NCBI RefSeq assembly: GCF_037042905.1
Contig: NC_087245.1
Span: 26,288,501-26,352,500, forward strand
DNA length: 64,000 bases
Origin: Lytechinus pictus
Taxonomy: Eukaryota > Echinodermata > Echinoidea > Temnopleuroida > Toxopneustidae
Reading direction: 5' to 3'
Shown here: in pieces, positions 1 through 10,786 of the stretch
Numbering within the stretch: the stretch's first letter is position 1
Layout: every line of letters starts with the position of its first letter
Made by a program: the position numbers and the translations under genes
The notes under the pieces: generated by a model
The model's database searches: none
The model's input: the letters and a program-made list of their open reading frames with translations, nothing else
Told to the model about the DNA's origin: nothing

Positions 1-134
1 GACGATTAACGAAATACGTTCGTCAAAATTAAAAAGCGCAAAGTTTGAACATCCCTTCTGACTCCAGAAATGTCTTAAAATTGTTAGACGATTTGTAACG
101 AATCTCTAATTTATTGACTTTCAATATAAATGAA

Positions 135-174
<40 letters not shown>

Positions 175-370
175 TCATCCGTCAAAATTAAAAAGCGCAA
201 AGTTTGGACATCCCTTCACACACGGGAAATTTCTTATCATGAGCGCAAAACATCTGTACTTGATCACCTTTTAATATAAATGAAGAAATACGTCCTTCAG
301 AATTAAAATGCGGGAAGTTTTGACTCAGGATATTTCTGAAAATGATCGCCAAACGATCTGCATCGAGTGT
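1..370. repeat. Degenerate tandem repeat, about 2-3 units
   Basis: The segment AAATTAAAAAGCGCAAAGTT recurs near 28 and near 186, with a decayed third copy near 300. The units are about 110-160 bp, each followed by a related AATATAAATGA-type segment. It lies in what should be a BBS9 intron, since the gene is already in progress downstream. No coding potential is seen. The unit boundaries are approximate because the copies have diverged and a TA microsatellite interrupts the first. Confidence 0.6.
141..175. repeat. TA dinucleotide microsatellite
   Basis: An almost pure run of TA with one ACA interruption, inside the degenerate tandem repeat. Confidence 0.9.
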
Positions 371-748
371 CAATTCCATACATTGGCAAACTTTTTTTTT
401 TTTTTTTTTTTTTTTTTGTCACTTTTATCACTTGGGGAAAATCCCCCTGGACCCGGCTGTAGCTGTTTCTAGCTGAGCAGAACTATTCTACGTTCTGAAC
501 GGAGTACTTAAGCGCTTTCTATTGACTTCTTTGTTAACAATAATCCTTGCGTTCGGGTGTATGCAGGGGGCTTTACAAACGCATTCGTGATGGGGATTAG
601 CAAGACAATAGAGCATACCGAACGCGCACGAACTTAAGTGATATTAAATCTCTTGTGCCTTAATCAAACTGTTTGTTAGGATAGTACAGACAAGCTCTTT
701 AGAATGCTCTATAAATGATAAGTAAGCATGACTAATCAAACTTACACA

Positions 749-925
749 CCTGGGGGCCGTTTCATAAAGCTGTTCATAAGTTAAGAGCGACTTTAAGAAC
801 GACTGGTGATCCTTTATTGTGGTAAATGGTATATTCATTGGCGATGGTTACGCGCGTAAGAAAGGTTCACCAGTCGTTCTTAAAGTCGCTCTTAACTTAC
901 GAACAGCTTTATGAAACACCCACCT
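749..925. mobile_element. Palindromic MITE, GGGGCCGTTTCATAAAG type
   Basis: The left arm starts GGGGGCCGTTTCATAAAGC and the right arm ends GCTTTATGAAACACCCACC. Inner arms also pair (AAGAGCGACTTTAAGAACGA against TCGTTCTTAAAGTCGCTCTT), giving a hairpin with a short unpaired centre. There is no coding capacity. It abuts a second related copy head to tail. The family name is not known to me; MITE is inferred from the size and terminal inverted repeats. Confidence 0.8.
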
Positions 926-1106
926 GGTGGGTGTTTCATAAAGCTGTTCGTAAAGTTACACATAACTTTACATACGACTGGAACATGATCTTAGATGCTA
1001 AGTGAGCTACATAGGGTAATATCATTTAGCACAAGAAAGGGTCACCAGTCATGCGTAAAGTCATTTGTAACTTTACGAACAGCTTTGTAAAACACCCACC
1101 AGGTAG
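921..1106. mobile_element. Second palindromic MITE, adjacent copy
   Basis: It begins CCTGGTGGGTGTTTCATAAAG and ends CTTTGTAAAACACCCACCAGG. The inner arms differ from the first copy (GTTACACATAACTTTACATA against a diverged reverse complement). The two copies are tandem neighbours sharing the junction CACCTGGTGG, which suggests one inserted at the end of the other. Confidence 0.75.
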
Positions 1107-1675
1107 TAGTTTTCAGCAGGCCTTGAATTTTGACATTTTAGAATAAGGGTACATCTTTATATTAACCAATCATGTGGAATGTTTATAAATCAAAATGAAT
1201 GAATTAATCTTCAATTGGTTTTAATTCAGACTATAACTACACGTTCCGTTGCGATACCATTTTCAAAGAAATTGTAGTAGCATTTGATTTGAACATTCCA
1301 ACTTCTAAAATCTTAATGATCAAAGTTTTGAATAGTGGTATGAATACTAAAATCAATACCAGTCTAATTCAAGTTTCCCTTTAGAGATAAATGCAAATCA
1401 AATTCCAATTTGTAATGATGTTATCATCTGTTGCGACTTTAAGCCAACTGCGACTTTACTGCAACCACAATGCTTGCAGCAAAGCTTAATTCTGATTTTA
1501 GTAATGTGAACTTTTACACTGAACTTCAAAGAAAATAATTTCACTTCATAGTTAATGCGAAATGTGATTAGATGAAAAATTATGCCTTAGTTTGATTATG
1601 TGGTATAAGATGGGCGTAAGTGATGTATTTTTTAAACAAGTTTCATTTTAGAATACACACTATTCTTTGATTTAG
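1107..1675. other. Intron sequence upstream of the first visible BBS9 exon
   Basis: AT-rich and non-coding, ending in the acceptor TTTGATTTAG just before 1676. I see no repeat or gene here. In the reading frame of the next exon a TAG sits directly at the acceptor, which fixes the exon start. Confidence 0.6.
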
Positions 1676-4600
1676 TTGAGGGTTCACGCAGAGAGATACA
1701 AGGAGCTTCTAGACCAGAGAGCTAAACAATTCCGAGCCATCCAGAGGAGACTTCTGACCAGGTTTAAGGATAAGACCCCATCACCTCTCAATAATCTTGA
1801 TACATTATTGGAAGGAACCTATAGACAGGTGAACAAATAGTCCTCATTCAACTTTATCTTAGTTCCTCAGTCATAGATTGTATGATTACTAAAGTAAACA
1901 TACTAGAAAGTAACTCTTGGTTTATCAACACTTCACTATTCTAGAGGCCTGAAAATATCTATTGTTGTGGAGAGGGAAAACAAAATGTCTCATGAATCAA
2001 ATTACTATTAAACTTTTAAATTCTGTTTTTGAAAGTAACATCTACCTCCCTGTGGGTATCATGTATGCACCATGAGTGAAAATAGGAATGCTCCCATAGG
2101 ACAATCCGATATCATGACTGCTCCCTTCAGCTACAAGAACCTAAAGACAAGCTATTTATATAAATAGATGAATAAATGAGATACAATGATGATAACATTG
2201 TAGGAAAAGAAAATGAGTAAATTGATAAAAAGTAAATAAATAACAAATATGTAAGTAAAAAATAAAACTAAAACAATAAGAAAGTAGCAAATAAACAAAA
2301 GATGAATAATAATTGAATAAAGATAAGAAACAAAATAATACATTAAAAATTACCAAATTAACTGGTTTGAATAGAAGTGAAAATAAAAAATGCTTTATGT
2401 CCTTATCAGAGAATATGATTTTCAATACATGGTTTCCTTTTTCCTACGTAGATATTGAAATTAGCTGAAGGCGTGGATGAAAATCAAAAGGCTCTAGTTC
2501 GCTGCTCCATGGGTCTGAGCTGTGCCACTAGTATAATTACCACTCTTCTTGCTCTTGCTCATGGGTTCAGCGAATCAGAGAAAGAGATCTTGGATGCTAG
2601 TCTGTCTTCACAAGTACAGTGTGAAGGGGATCAGGTAAGTAGAGAGTGCAGTTGTCATAATGGTGATGATGATGAAAAAAGAGAACTTGATAAAACAGGG
2701 GTTAGTACTGATATCATTTTAAATGAACTTGACCTAAGGTTAAGATTTCAAAGTTTCAAGATAGCGTTGTAATTATAAGTCTATTTTTTTAATCTTGGAT
2801 GTAATGATGAGTTTGATTATGATATCATAATCAGGTAACTGGGTCAAAGGTAATTTCAGGTCAGTTAATTTTGATAAGAACTGGTATTTTTTTATGATTT
2901 AAAAAATAGCCACAAAAGACAGGTTTTTGCTATACACAGGTGGTCGCAAAGACAGATTTGACTGTATATATATTTTTTTCCTATAATTCTTTTATTTACA
3001 AAAGGGTTGGGAGGAAACGGTAGATGCATCCATCATCAATCTTCTGAAAACCTGCTTGGCTAAATCAGCCAAAGACCAAGCGATTAATCCAGCCCCACTG
3101 ACCTTGACACCGGATACAACCAAGCTCAAGAAACATATCATGCAGGTCACAGAGAAACTTGCAAAAGGTTCCCGGCTCCATGTCGAAGGACAGGCACAGG
3201 GTATGTACAATACAAGAGTGTTTCTTGTGGATTCTACGTTCTGTGGCATTAAATCGTAAATTGTTATTATAGTTGTTGCTGTTATTATCATTAATGCTCA
3301 AATATTTGATAAAAATACCTTAAATCAGGGCAAATTGCCTCAAATGAGGGAAAAATCAGGGAATTTTGATTAGCTATTAAGTCAAAAGCACATTATTCAG
3401 TCAGACTCTGTTATATTTTGTTGCATATCAAAACATCCATTGAATGACTGGTTATGGTGGTACTAACTAGTTTAACATTATTTTTATACTGAAAATACAT
3501 GTAATTCACTGCAACAACTTAGAAAACATGCGAAACTGGGAATGGGTTTTGATAATTATCAGGAAATTTTAAAACTTTATCAGGGAAAAATCAGGGAAAA
3601 CAAAGAAATTTTGTTTTCTTGAAAAGCTGGGAACCCTGCATTATGCTCTATGCAAACTGTGAATACCAAAGGTATGTGCCTGCTGACTAACCAACAACTG
3701 TCTTGTTTTGTGTGTATATAGGTGAGAGGGATTCTTCAGTTGGGCACTCACATTCAAATTCTACATCCGAGAGCAATGATTTCTTTGATGAGGAACCTGC
3801 ATCTACTAATAACAGGTATGTTTTTTTTATTTGTGTTAATGCAACCCCTCCCATCCCAAATAAAGAAAGTACACTATTGAAAGGCAGATCTTTGCATCTT
3901 TTGGACTGACTCTAAAACCGATTATAACGGGCCCGTTGCATAAAACTTTGCCATAAACAAATCTGGCAAACAACCAAAAACTCTGGCAAAAAACAATTAT
4001 GCCATTGACATTAACACTTTAAAAAAAAATTCTGGCAACTTTTTTGCCATAGTTTTTCTTTTATGCAACAGGCCGCAGGTATTCTCTAAATGGAAATTTT
4101 ACTGTGATCTACCCTGATCAGAAAATACCAAGGAGTTTCGCTAGTGTGATATCAAATTACTTGTTATATTCTCAAACAAAATATGTGCTATATAGTGCAC
4201 GTAGGTACTTACCAAATTGACAAGAACTTTCTCTCAAATTTTTCCAAGGTTGCAAGTGGTGTTCTTGCAGTGTCAAAGCAAATTTCACATCCCTGCAAAT
4301 AGCTGAGCTTGGGTGCTGATTACTGCTTCCATGATATGTCATGTCAGTAGAAAAAATTGTCAGATAGAATTAACGTCCTTGTCTTTTCTTATGAATAAGA
4401 AGTAAGAAAAAAATCTTTATGAGAGAGAATTTGTTTAAGGAAATGAAAAATTGAATTCCATTACAAGTAGTTTTCCTGTCGGTAATGAGCAAATATTCTT
4501 TCAATACTTGTTGTATATAGGTCATCGATAGAATCCAAGCCAGCACCGATGGCATCCCAGCCACAAGCACCACCCTACGATGCAGCTGCACCACCAGATC

Positions 4601-5675
4601 GTACATCCTTAACAGATGGTACACCGTCCAGCAATGGACTAGGAGGACCAGCCCTCGCATCACCCAGAAGCCAGGGTCTGCTGGGTGATCTACCGGCTAT
4701 GGGAGGCATTGGGGTGCGTGGGGGCTCATCCCTACCATCCCTTGGTGGAGCACCAGGTCAGTAGCATGGCAAATTAAGATGCTTCTTAAAGGGAAATAAC
4801 AATTTTGGGAATTAAATGATGTAAGTGAAAGAATGAGAAGAAGGTGGGAGGGGGGGACAGAGTGTTGAAAGTTGAAAGGTAATCAGACAACAAATAAGAA
4901 AGTTATGGCTGTGCAAAAATTGGGATCACTAAAAATATGTACCCATAAATGTAAAGTTGGAAGGGACTACTTTTACATATGTCCTGCACATAATTATCAG
5001 TTTTTTTGTCCCCATCCTCTTCCCTGGGTCAATAATAGATAACCTTCTACATCTCATATACTCATTAACTCATATATTTCCCACCAATATCAATTGTACT
5101 GTGTCAGCCTTAAATCCTGGAATGATTTGCCACTCACATTTAGAAGGTCTCCATTACTGGTAATTTTCTAAAGGCATAAAAAATCCATCACTTTTGTAGT
5201 TTGTAATTTTAAGATTATCTATTTCCATTTAACTAATTCATTGTAAGCATTTCTGGGCAAAATGGGGAAAAGCGCACTATAAGTGCTATAATGATAATTA
5301 AAAGTCCAGGGGCACATTTCATAAAGAGTTGCTATGATAGCAACTCTTGCTGGAATATCACCTTTCATTGGAAGAGACAATCACAAAACTGAATTTTCTC
5401 TGTTGCATTAGAAGTTGGCCTTCCATCAAGACTTGCTAGCTTAGCAACTTTTCTTGAAATGGGGCCCAAAAAAAGATGACAGTTAATCAATTTTTTTTAA
5501 ATTATTCTCTGATTTTTTTTCAGCAGGTGGTTCTTCGTTTCCTGCTCTGCAACCAATCAAAAAGAAGAAGAAGAAAAAGAAGAAGTCTTCAAAACCTCGT
5601 GACGACGATGATTTGAGTGATGACACAGATCTAAGCAGCATGGGACGGTCCTCTCCTGACTCTATTGTCTTATAG
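1676..5675 (+). CDS. BBS9: BBS9 / PTHB1, C-terminal six exons (5' part outside window)
   Basis: A subunit of the BBSome, the coat-like complex that moves membrane proteins into and out of cilia. Exons are 1676-1828, 2452-2634, 3005-3200, 3722-3815, 4521-4756 and 5524-5675, all with GT/AG borders and matching phases; they total 338 codons including the TAG stop. The first exon carries RRLLTRFKDKTPSPL and LDTLLEGTYRQ, the second VDENQKALVR, and the third GWEETVDASI, LLKTCLAKSAKDQA and LKKHIMQVTEKLAKGSRL. I recognise these in order from the vertebrate PTHB1 C-terminal region. The fourth to sixth exons encode a Ser/Pro/Gly-rich tail, a run of nine lysines, an Asp-rich patch and the end DSIVL. That tail is longer than the vertebrate C terminus as I remember it. 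The beta-propeller half must lie upstream of the window. Identity is firm; the extended tail rests on splice sites only. Confidence 0.92.
3280..3620. repeat. Diverged CAGGGAAAA-type repeat in a BBS9 intron
   Basis: AAATCAGGG, GAGGGAAAAATCAGGG and TCAGGGAAAAATCAGGGAAA recur at 3325-3360 and 3560-3600. This looks like the two ends of an old repeat. No reading frame or clear target-site duplication is visible. Confidence 0.4.
3929..4074. mobile_element. Palindromic MITE in a BBS9 intron
   Basis: Terminal repeats GGGCCCGTTGCATAAAACTT and TTTTATGCAACAGGCC flank an interior with inverted CTTTGCCAT / ATGGCAAAA-type and TCTGGCAA segments. Same general design as the GGGCCCGTTTCATAAA elements elsewhere in the window. 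Confidence 0.75.
5309..5467. mobile_element. Palindromic MITE in the last BBS9 intron
   Basis: The left end GGGGCACATTTCATAAAGAG pairs with the right end CTTTTCTTGAAATGGGGCCC. The inner TTGCTATGATAGCAACTC is itself a small palindrome and pairs with GCTAGCTTAGCAAC on the right. It ends only about 56 bp before the last BBS9 exon. Confidence 0.7.
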
Positions 5676-5793
5676 AATATTGAAATGGTGAACATCTGAG
5701 CCAATAATTCAAATAGATTTCAATCTTTGAAACGGCGGTTCCTTATCACCCTTATTCATTCCTTGTTCTTGTTCTTTTTTTTTCTTTTTTTAA

Positions 5794-5799
5794 AATAAA
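5794..5799 (+). promoter_or_regulatory. Candidate BBS9 poly(A) signal
   Basis: AATAAA 118 bp after the BBS9 stop codon, preceded by a T-rich stretch. First canonical signal downstream of the stop. Confidence 0.5.
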
Positions 5800-5892
5800 C
5801 ACATGCACACATTTTTACCATCGATGCATAGAGCATTTTCATTTATTTGATTAAAGATAACAAGAGCCATGTACGGTATTTGCTTAGGGGCA

Positions 5893-5970
5893 TAAAGGGC
5901 TGTGTCGGGAATCAAACCGTTGACTTTCATGTGCGTGTCGGGTGCCTAAGACCACTTGGCCACTGGAAAA
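5893..5970 (-). repeat. tRNA-derived SINE head or tRNA relic
   Basis: On the minus strand an A-box-like TGGCCAAGTGG is followed about 35 bases later by a B-box-like GGTTTGATTCC, the spacing of an internal RNA polymerase III promoter. There is no convincing folded acceptor stem, so I call it a SINE head or decayed tRNA copy rather than a functional tRNA. Confidence 0.5.
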
Positions 5971-7469
5971 ACGTGTAAATGTATGAGTGATATTTTAAAT
6001 GTAAGACTCGTGTTACATATTTTAGGGGAGGGATTTTCAAATCGTGAAAATCTTCGCCGATGTTTGGAAGCAATATGGAATGATCCATTTATCTAACTGC
6101 CATTTTGATTTCATTCTTGACCTCTCTTGTTTAGAATATATAGAGAATGTATACAACAAAATTAATCCTACTCCATGGAAAAATACTGGGAAATTGAAAT
6201 TACTTGCAAATCAGTTGAACACATTTAACTATCATATACACATGAGTGCAGTTTTAAATTTCTCCTATGCTCAAGTATTGATGCATGTCATTGTTAAAAA
6301 AGTGATGCTAGGACTTATTTGTTCCCTTGTAGATTTTAGACTTTGTTGATCTAGACCTTGGGATTTAAATTTCCTGAAGGCTTTTGGGGTTCTTGCTGGT
6401 TAATACGCAGGGTACTGTTTCCTGGTAGTTGTGAGCGCTAACACCGTGTCATTATCAGACAGCTTCTCGGCCAGTCAAGACCAAGGGAAGTCGTTTGATC
6501 TTACAAGTGCTTTGCAGAAATGATATTTGACATGCAATCTTATTGATTGATAAACCGTAGAGCATGTCCAATGAGTGTGATCTGGCCAATGCAGTGATGT
6601 GTTGCATAATAATAACAAATAATCCTAGTAAGTATGTCCAATGTCCTGCATAATTTTCCATCACTTCCTAAAAATGTCTGCCCAAGGTTTTTAGGACCAT
6701 TAACTACTGCCCTTAGTCTTCATTTCACCTTCTTAAAATTAAAAAACACAATACAACCATTTTTTTTTTTCAAAAATCTTAAATGAAAATATTGAAAAAT
6801 TTTGATAAATTTCATCACTTCATAGTTGTATTCCTTGATTTCTCTAAAAAAATTATTAGAGAGAATGTTGTGCAGTGGCTTTTATTTTACAGATTGAGTG
6901 CAATTTTTAGTGTAAATGATTAAGATATTAACTTGTCAAATGCAGATTACGATAGGGAAAATGTTTTTTTTTTCTTTGAAATTCAGATACTGTCCTCAGA
7001 GGATTTTGGGGTATCCTTTATGAAAATAGTGAGTGTCAATTCACTGGTGCGTGAAATATAATTGCACCTAATAAAGGTAGGTACCCTGTTGAAATAAAAC
7101 AAAATGAATAAATGAAATACTGTAACTAATAGTAATCATGCAATGTATAACGCACATATTTTAACACTCTGCAGCATGACCAAGGTTTTGCATCATTTGT
7201 TGATGTTGTTGCAATTTAGATTTGTTGTTGCAATTTAGATTTGCCAATGATAACAAATTATCTGTATTGGGGTTTTTTAAATGGGATGAATTTTAAATTG
7301 AGATACGTAAGATCATTTCATTACCAAATTTTCACTTTTAAGATAAGACATTTTAAAGCCTTCATGTTGTGATATGAATTGATAAATTACACAATACAAT
7401 ATACATACCATACAAAAAAGTGTTTTGTGGCCTTATGGTTGTGGATTGTCTTATTGTCTCATTTTCTTT
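5971..7469. other. Intergenic, no supported feature
   Basis: AT-rich sequence with T and A runs. Short open frames occur (for example 6044-6349) but lack family resemblance, splice context or conserved motifs. It may include BBS9 3' UTR at its left edge. Confidence 0.5.
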
Positions 7470-7720
7470 CTTGCAGATCAACTTCAAACTTGGTCCAAGT
7501 ATAAGACTATAGTATAAGTATGCATGTAGGAATGATGTAGTAGTGGTTTTTTTTTCAGGTCATGGGTCAAAGGTCATTTACCTGAAAATATTTTATTCTT
7601 GCTATAATATTTGAGGGATCAAATTCAAACTTGGCTCATGTATGCATATTGGAGCACATGGGGGCAGCAATCATCTGATGGGGTCTTAAGGTCAAAAGTC
7701 ACACACGTCATTGTATATTC
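7470..7720. repeat. Two-unit diverged tandem repeat with GGGTCAAAGGTCA
   Basis: Two units of roughly 130 bp share AAATTCAAACTTGGCTCATG-like, GTATGCAT-like and GGGTCAAAGGTCA / AAGGTCAAAAGTCA segments. The sequence is not the same as the larger array at 8.6-9.6 kb, yet both carry the same GGTCA half-site pair. Confidence 0.5.
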
Positions 7721-8154
7721 TCTCTTCTGTTTCCTCATGTTGAGGCTGAATATATGAAGTATCGTAAGTTGTAAATTTCTTAAAATGTAGGGGGTTTTCT
7801 ATTCAAAGTTATATTTGTATTGCAAACCGTTTTGTAAAAAATTATTTTGTTGTATGAAGTGATTAGAAAACAATAAGATACATTGTTTACAAACCATAAA
7901 GAAATGGTATCAAGATGTGCCTATGAGAGACACTGTCTTAAATTGATGTTTTTATGTCAATAATCATGTACTGATCATATGTGATCAAAGTATAGTTGCA
8001 GTAGCCTAGATAAAAGATTCTTTAGGGGCAATTCTATTAGGTATGTACATTCGACCTATGTGTGGAACCTTACAAAAATGATTTGTCTCTCGTTTTCTAG
8101 TTCTTATGAAAGGTTTTAATGCTCTCAAGTTATTACGGCTTGATCTGAGTCTTT

Positions 8155-8290
8155 TTTTTCATGAAGACTTGTCATGATAACAAATTCTGTAACAAATTAA
8201 CTATATCAGCCAATCAGATTGAATGATTTTAGCAGCTTTTAACTGTTATGGCACATTTGTTATCGTAACAAGTTTTATGAAACGGGGCCC
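8155..8290. mobile_element. Palindromic MITE ending GAAACGGGGCCC
   Basis: The left arm CATGAAGACTTGTCATGATA pairs imperfectly with TGTTATCGTAACAAGTTTTA on the right, which ends ATGAAACGGGGCCC. The centre contains AGCCAATCAGATTGAATG, like the central TGATTGGCTGA of other members. The left terminus is more decayed than the right. Confidence 0.65.
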
Positions 8291-8539
8291 AGTTCATTGT
8301 GTGAAGTAAATATGGGAGAAATAGGGATGGGATGTACAATAAAGGTTGATTATTTTATGATTGAAGACGCTGTCTTACCTGAAGAAACTTGTTATCGTTG
8401 TTCATTTTGATTTATTTGAGAAATGGCATATGTTGATAAAACCCACTAAGACCAGTGCAAACGGTGCAATCAAAGAAATATTGGGCTTGTCCACTATCTT
8501 CTTTATCTGAAGGATTATTTGACAACCGGTGGCATTTTT

Positions 8540-9694
8540 GTCTCGCCTGCATAGCAGAGCGAGATAAGACTATAGGCGCCGCTTTTCCGACGGCGGCGGC
8601 GTCAACATCAAATCTTAACCTAAGGTTAAGTTTTTGAAATGACATCATAACTTAGAAAGTATATGGACCTAGTTCATGAAACTTGGACATAAGGTTTATC
8701 AAGTATTACTGAACATCCTGCCTGAGTTTCAGGTCACATGACCAAGGTCAAAGGTCATTTAGGGTCAATGAACTTAGACCATGTTGGGAAAATTATTTTC
8801 AAAATCTTAACCGAAGGTTAAGTTTTTGAAATGACATCATAACTTAGAAAGTATATGGACCTAGTTCATGAAACTTGGGCATAAGGTTAATCAAGTATTA
8901 GTGAACATCCTGCTTGAGTTTCAGGTCACGTGACCAAGGTCAAAGGTCATTTAGGGTCAATGAACTTTGGTCAAGTTGGGGGTATTTGTTGAATTACTAT
9001 CATAACTTTGAAAATTTATGGATCTAGTCCATGAAACTTGGACATTAGGTTAATCAAGTACCACTGAATATCCTGTGCGAGTTTCAGGTCACATGACCAT
9101 GGTCAATGGTCATTTAAGGTCAATGAACTTTGGCCGTGTTGGGGGTATATGTTAAATTACCATCCTAGCTCTGAAAGTTTATGGATCTAGTTCATAAAAC
9201 TTGGACATAAGAGTAATCAAGTATCACTGAACATCCTGTACGAGTTTCAGGTCACATGACCATGGTCAAAGGTCATTAAAGGTCAATGAACTTTGGCCGT
9301 GTTGGGGGTATTTGTTGAATTACCATCCTAACTCTGAAAGTTTATGGATCTAGTTCATAAAACTTGGGATATAAGAGTAATCAAGCATCACTGAACATCC
9401 CCTGTGAGTTTCAGGTCACAAAACCAAGTCAAAGGTCAGTTAAGGTCAATAAACTTAGGCCATGTTGGGGTAATTGTTGAAGTGCCATCATAACTTTGAA
9501 AGTTTATGGATAGAGTGAATGAAATGTGGACATGGGTGTAGTTGACAGTCTTAAGTCTCCGTTCAAATGTCATTTATGGTCAATGAATGTGGTATTATGT
9601 CATTATATGAATGATGTTTTTGTGAATGATTATTTTATAGTAGTTTTCAAAGTTAGCACTGCTGCTATATTAAATTGCGTAATGCAGGCGAGAC
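8540..9694. mobile_element. Element with 13-bp TIRs enclosing a GGTCA-rich satellite
   Basis: GTCTCGCCTGCAT at 8540-8552 is inverted exactly as ATGCAGGCGAGAC at 9682-9694. The left interior has a GC-rich hairpin (GACGGCGGCGGCGTC). No transposase frame is present, so it would be non-autonomous. No convincing target-site duplication was found, leaving the class open. I recall similar sequences in other marine invertebrates, but this is memory only. Confidence 0.7.
8600..9560. repeat. About 160-190-bp tandem array, six units
   Basis: Units begin near 8651, 8842, 9007, 9168, 9331 and 9491 at the recurring AAAGTWTATGGAYCTAGT segment, so the first spacing is about 191 and the rest about 161-165. 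Each unit holds CATGAAACTTGGACATAAG, a GAACATCCTG segment, and a cluster of GGTCA half-sites. The first two units are the most alike; the last ones are decayed. Confidence 0.85.
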
Positions 9695-10786
9695 TGCCAG
9701 AGGCGTTCCACTTGTCTAAATCAACTTTGACAAATAAAACCAGCTTGCTTGATGGAAAGTGAATGGCAGAGGAAAGCTTTCATGACTTTGTTTTTTCAAT
9801 TGTGTTATTTTGTCAAATTTGAATAGATGGTTATTTTGTGTATATTTGTATGATCTTCTTAAGTTATTGATACACTCGCCCATGTATTCATGTGTTCAAG
9901 TTAGACTCTATTTCTTTACTTGGACCCCCTTTTCCTTTCTTACTTTAATTTCCACCTTTTTTATGTTCTCTCTTTCTCCCTTTTCCCCCTCTTCATCTTG
10001 TCTCCATTCCTTTGTATTCGTTTACCTTCTTATATTTATGTATAGTTTAATGTTATGATTATTTGTCAATCCTGTACTGTTTTGCTGTTTTTGTATTTAT
10101 TATGAATCAAATTGTGATTTATATGTATATTGTGATTATTCCTAGAGTCAACAATTATAATGAATAAATAGATACTTTGACAAAAGACCTTAACTCTTCA
10201 GGGTTAAATCTTGTTTTAATTTATTGTCATATCAGATGAATCTAATAAGTAATATGATTACTTTGAAATGTGAATAAATCAGAAATTGCTATAGTTGCAA
10301 TTAATTTCTTCCTTGTCGTTTTTTAAGCCTTTTTTTTATTTTTGGTAAATCCCCTTATGAGTGAAAGTCATTTCTAGATGATGTTAATACGTATGCACTA
10401 TAACAGACATGATGTGTAGGATCTGAAATGTGTATATATTGATATTGGATGAATTTTTCAATTTTACATGAAACATTTTTTATATTGGGTGCCTGATCAT
10501 TTTTTTTTTTGGTTAATTCAAAACCTATTCTATAGCATGGAATGGTCTAATAATTTCAGGATGCAACCTTGTATTGTTATCAGGTATACAATATGCACCC
10601 GATAAGATCTGATCTGGTGACAAGTTCAGTTCCCGGCATTACGTAGGAAATGTTCACATCTAGTAATTACACTATTACAGAATTGAATTCAAATATTAAA
10701 ATGATATAATCTTTATGAACTCAATTTCTTCCTTGGAATCTATTGAAGCCGTATGAAAATTGACACATGAAAACATCATTTACATA
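9695..10786. other. Intergenic, no supported gene
   Basis: The T/C-rich block at 9900-10040 and the A-rich block after 10130 could be the 3' end of an old non-LTR element, but no coding homology can be read. Otherwise featureless AT-rich DNA. Confidence 0.45.

Noticed and set aside
5893-5970. Functional tRNA gene
   Set aside because: A and B boxes are visible but acceptor and anticodon stems do not pair convincingly.
6044-6349. 101-codon open frame downstream of BBS9
   Set aside because: No family resemblance and it lies in the expected 3' UTR/intergenic zone.
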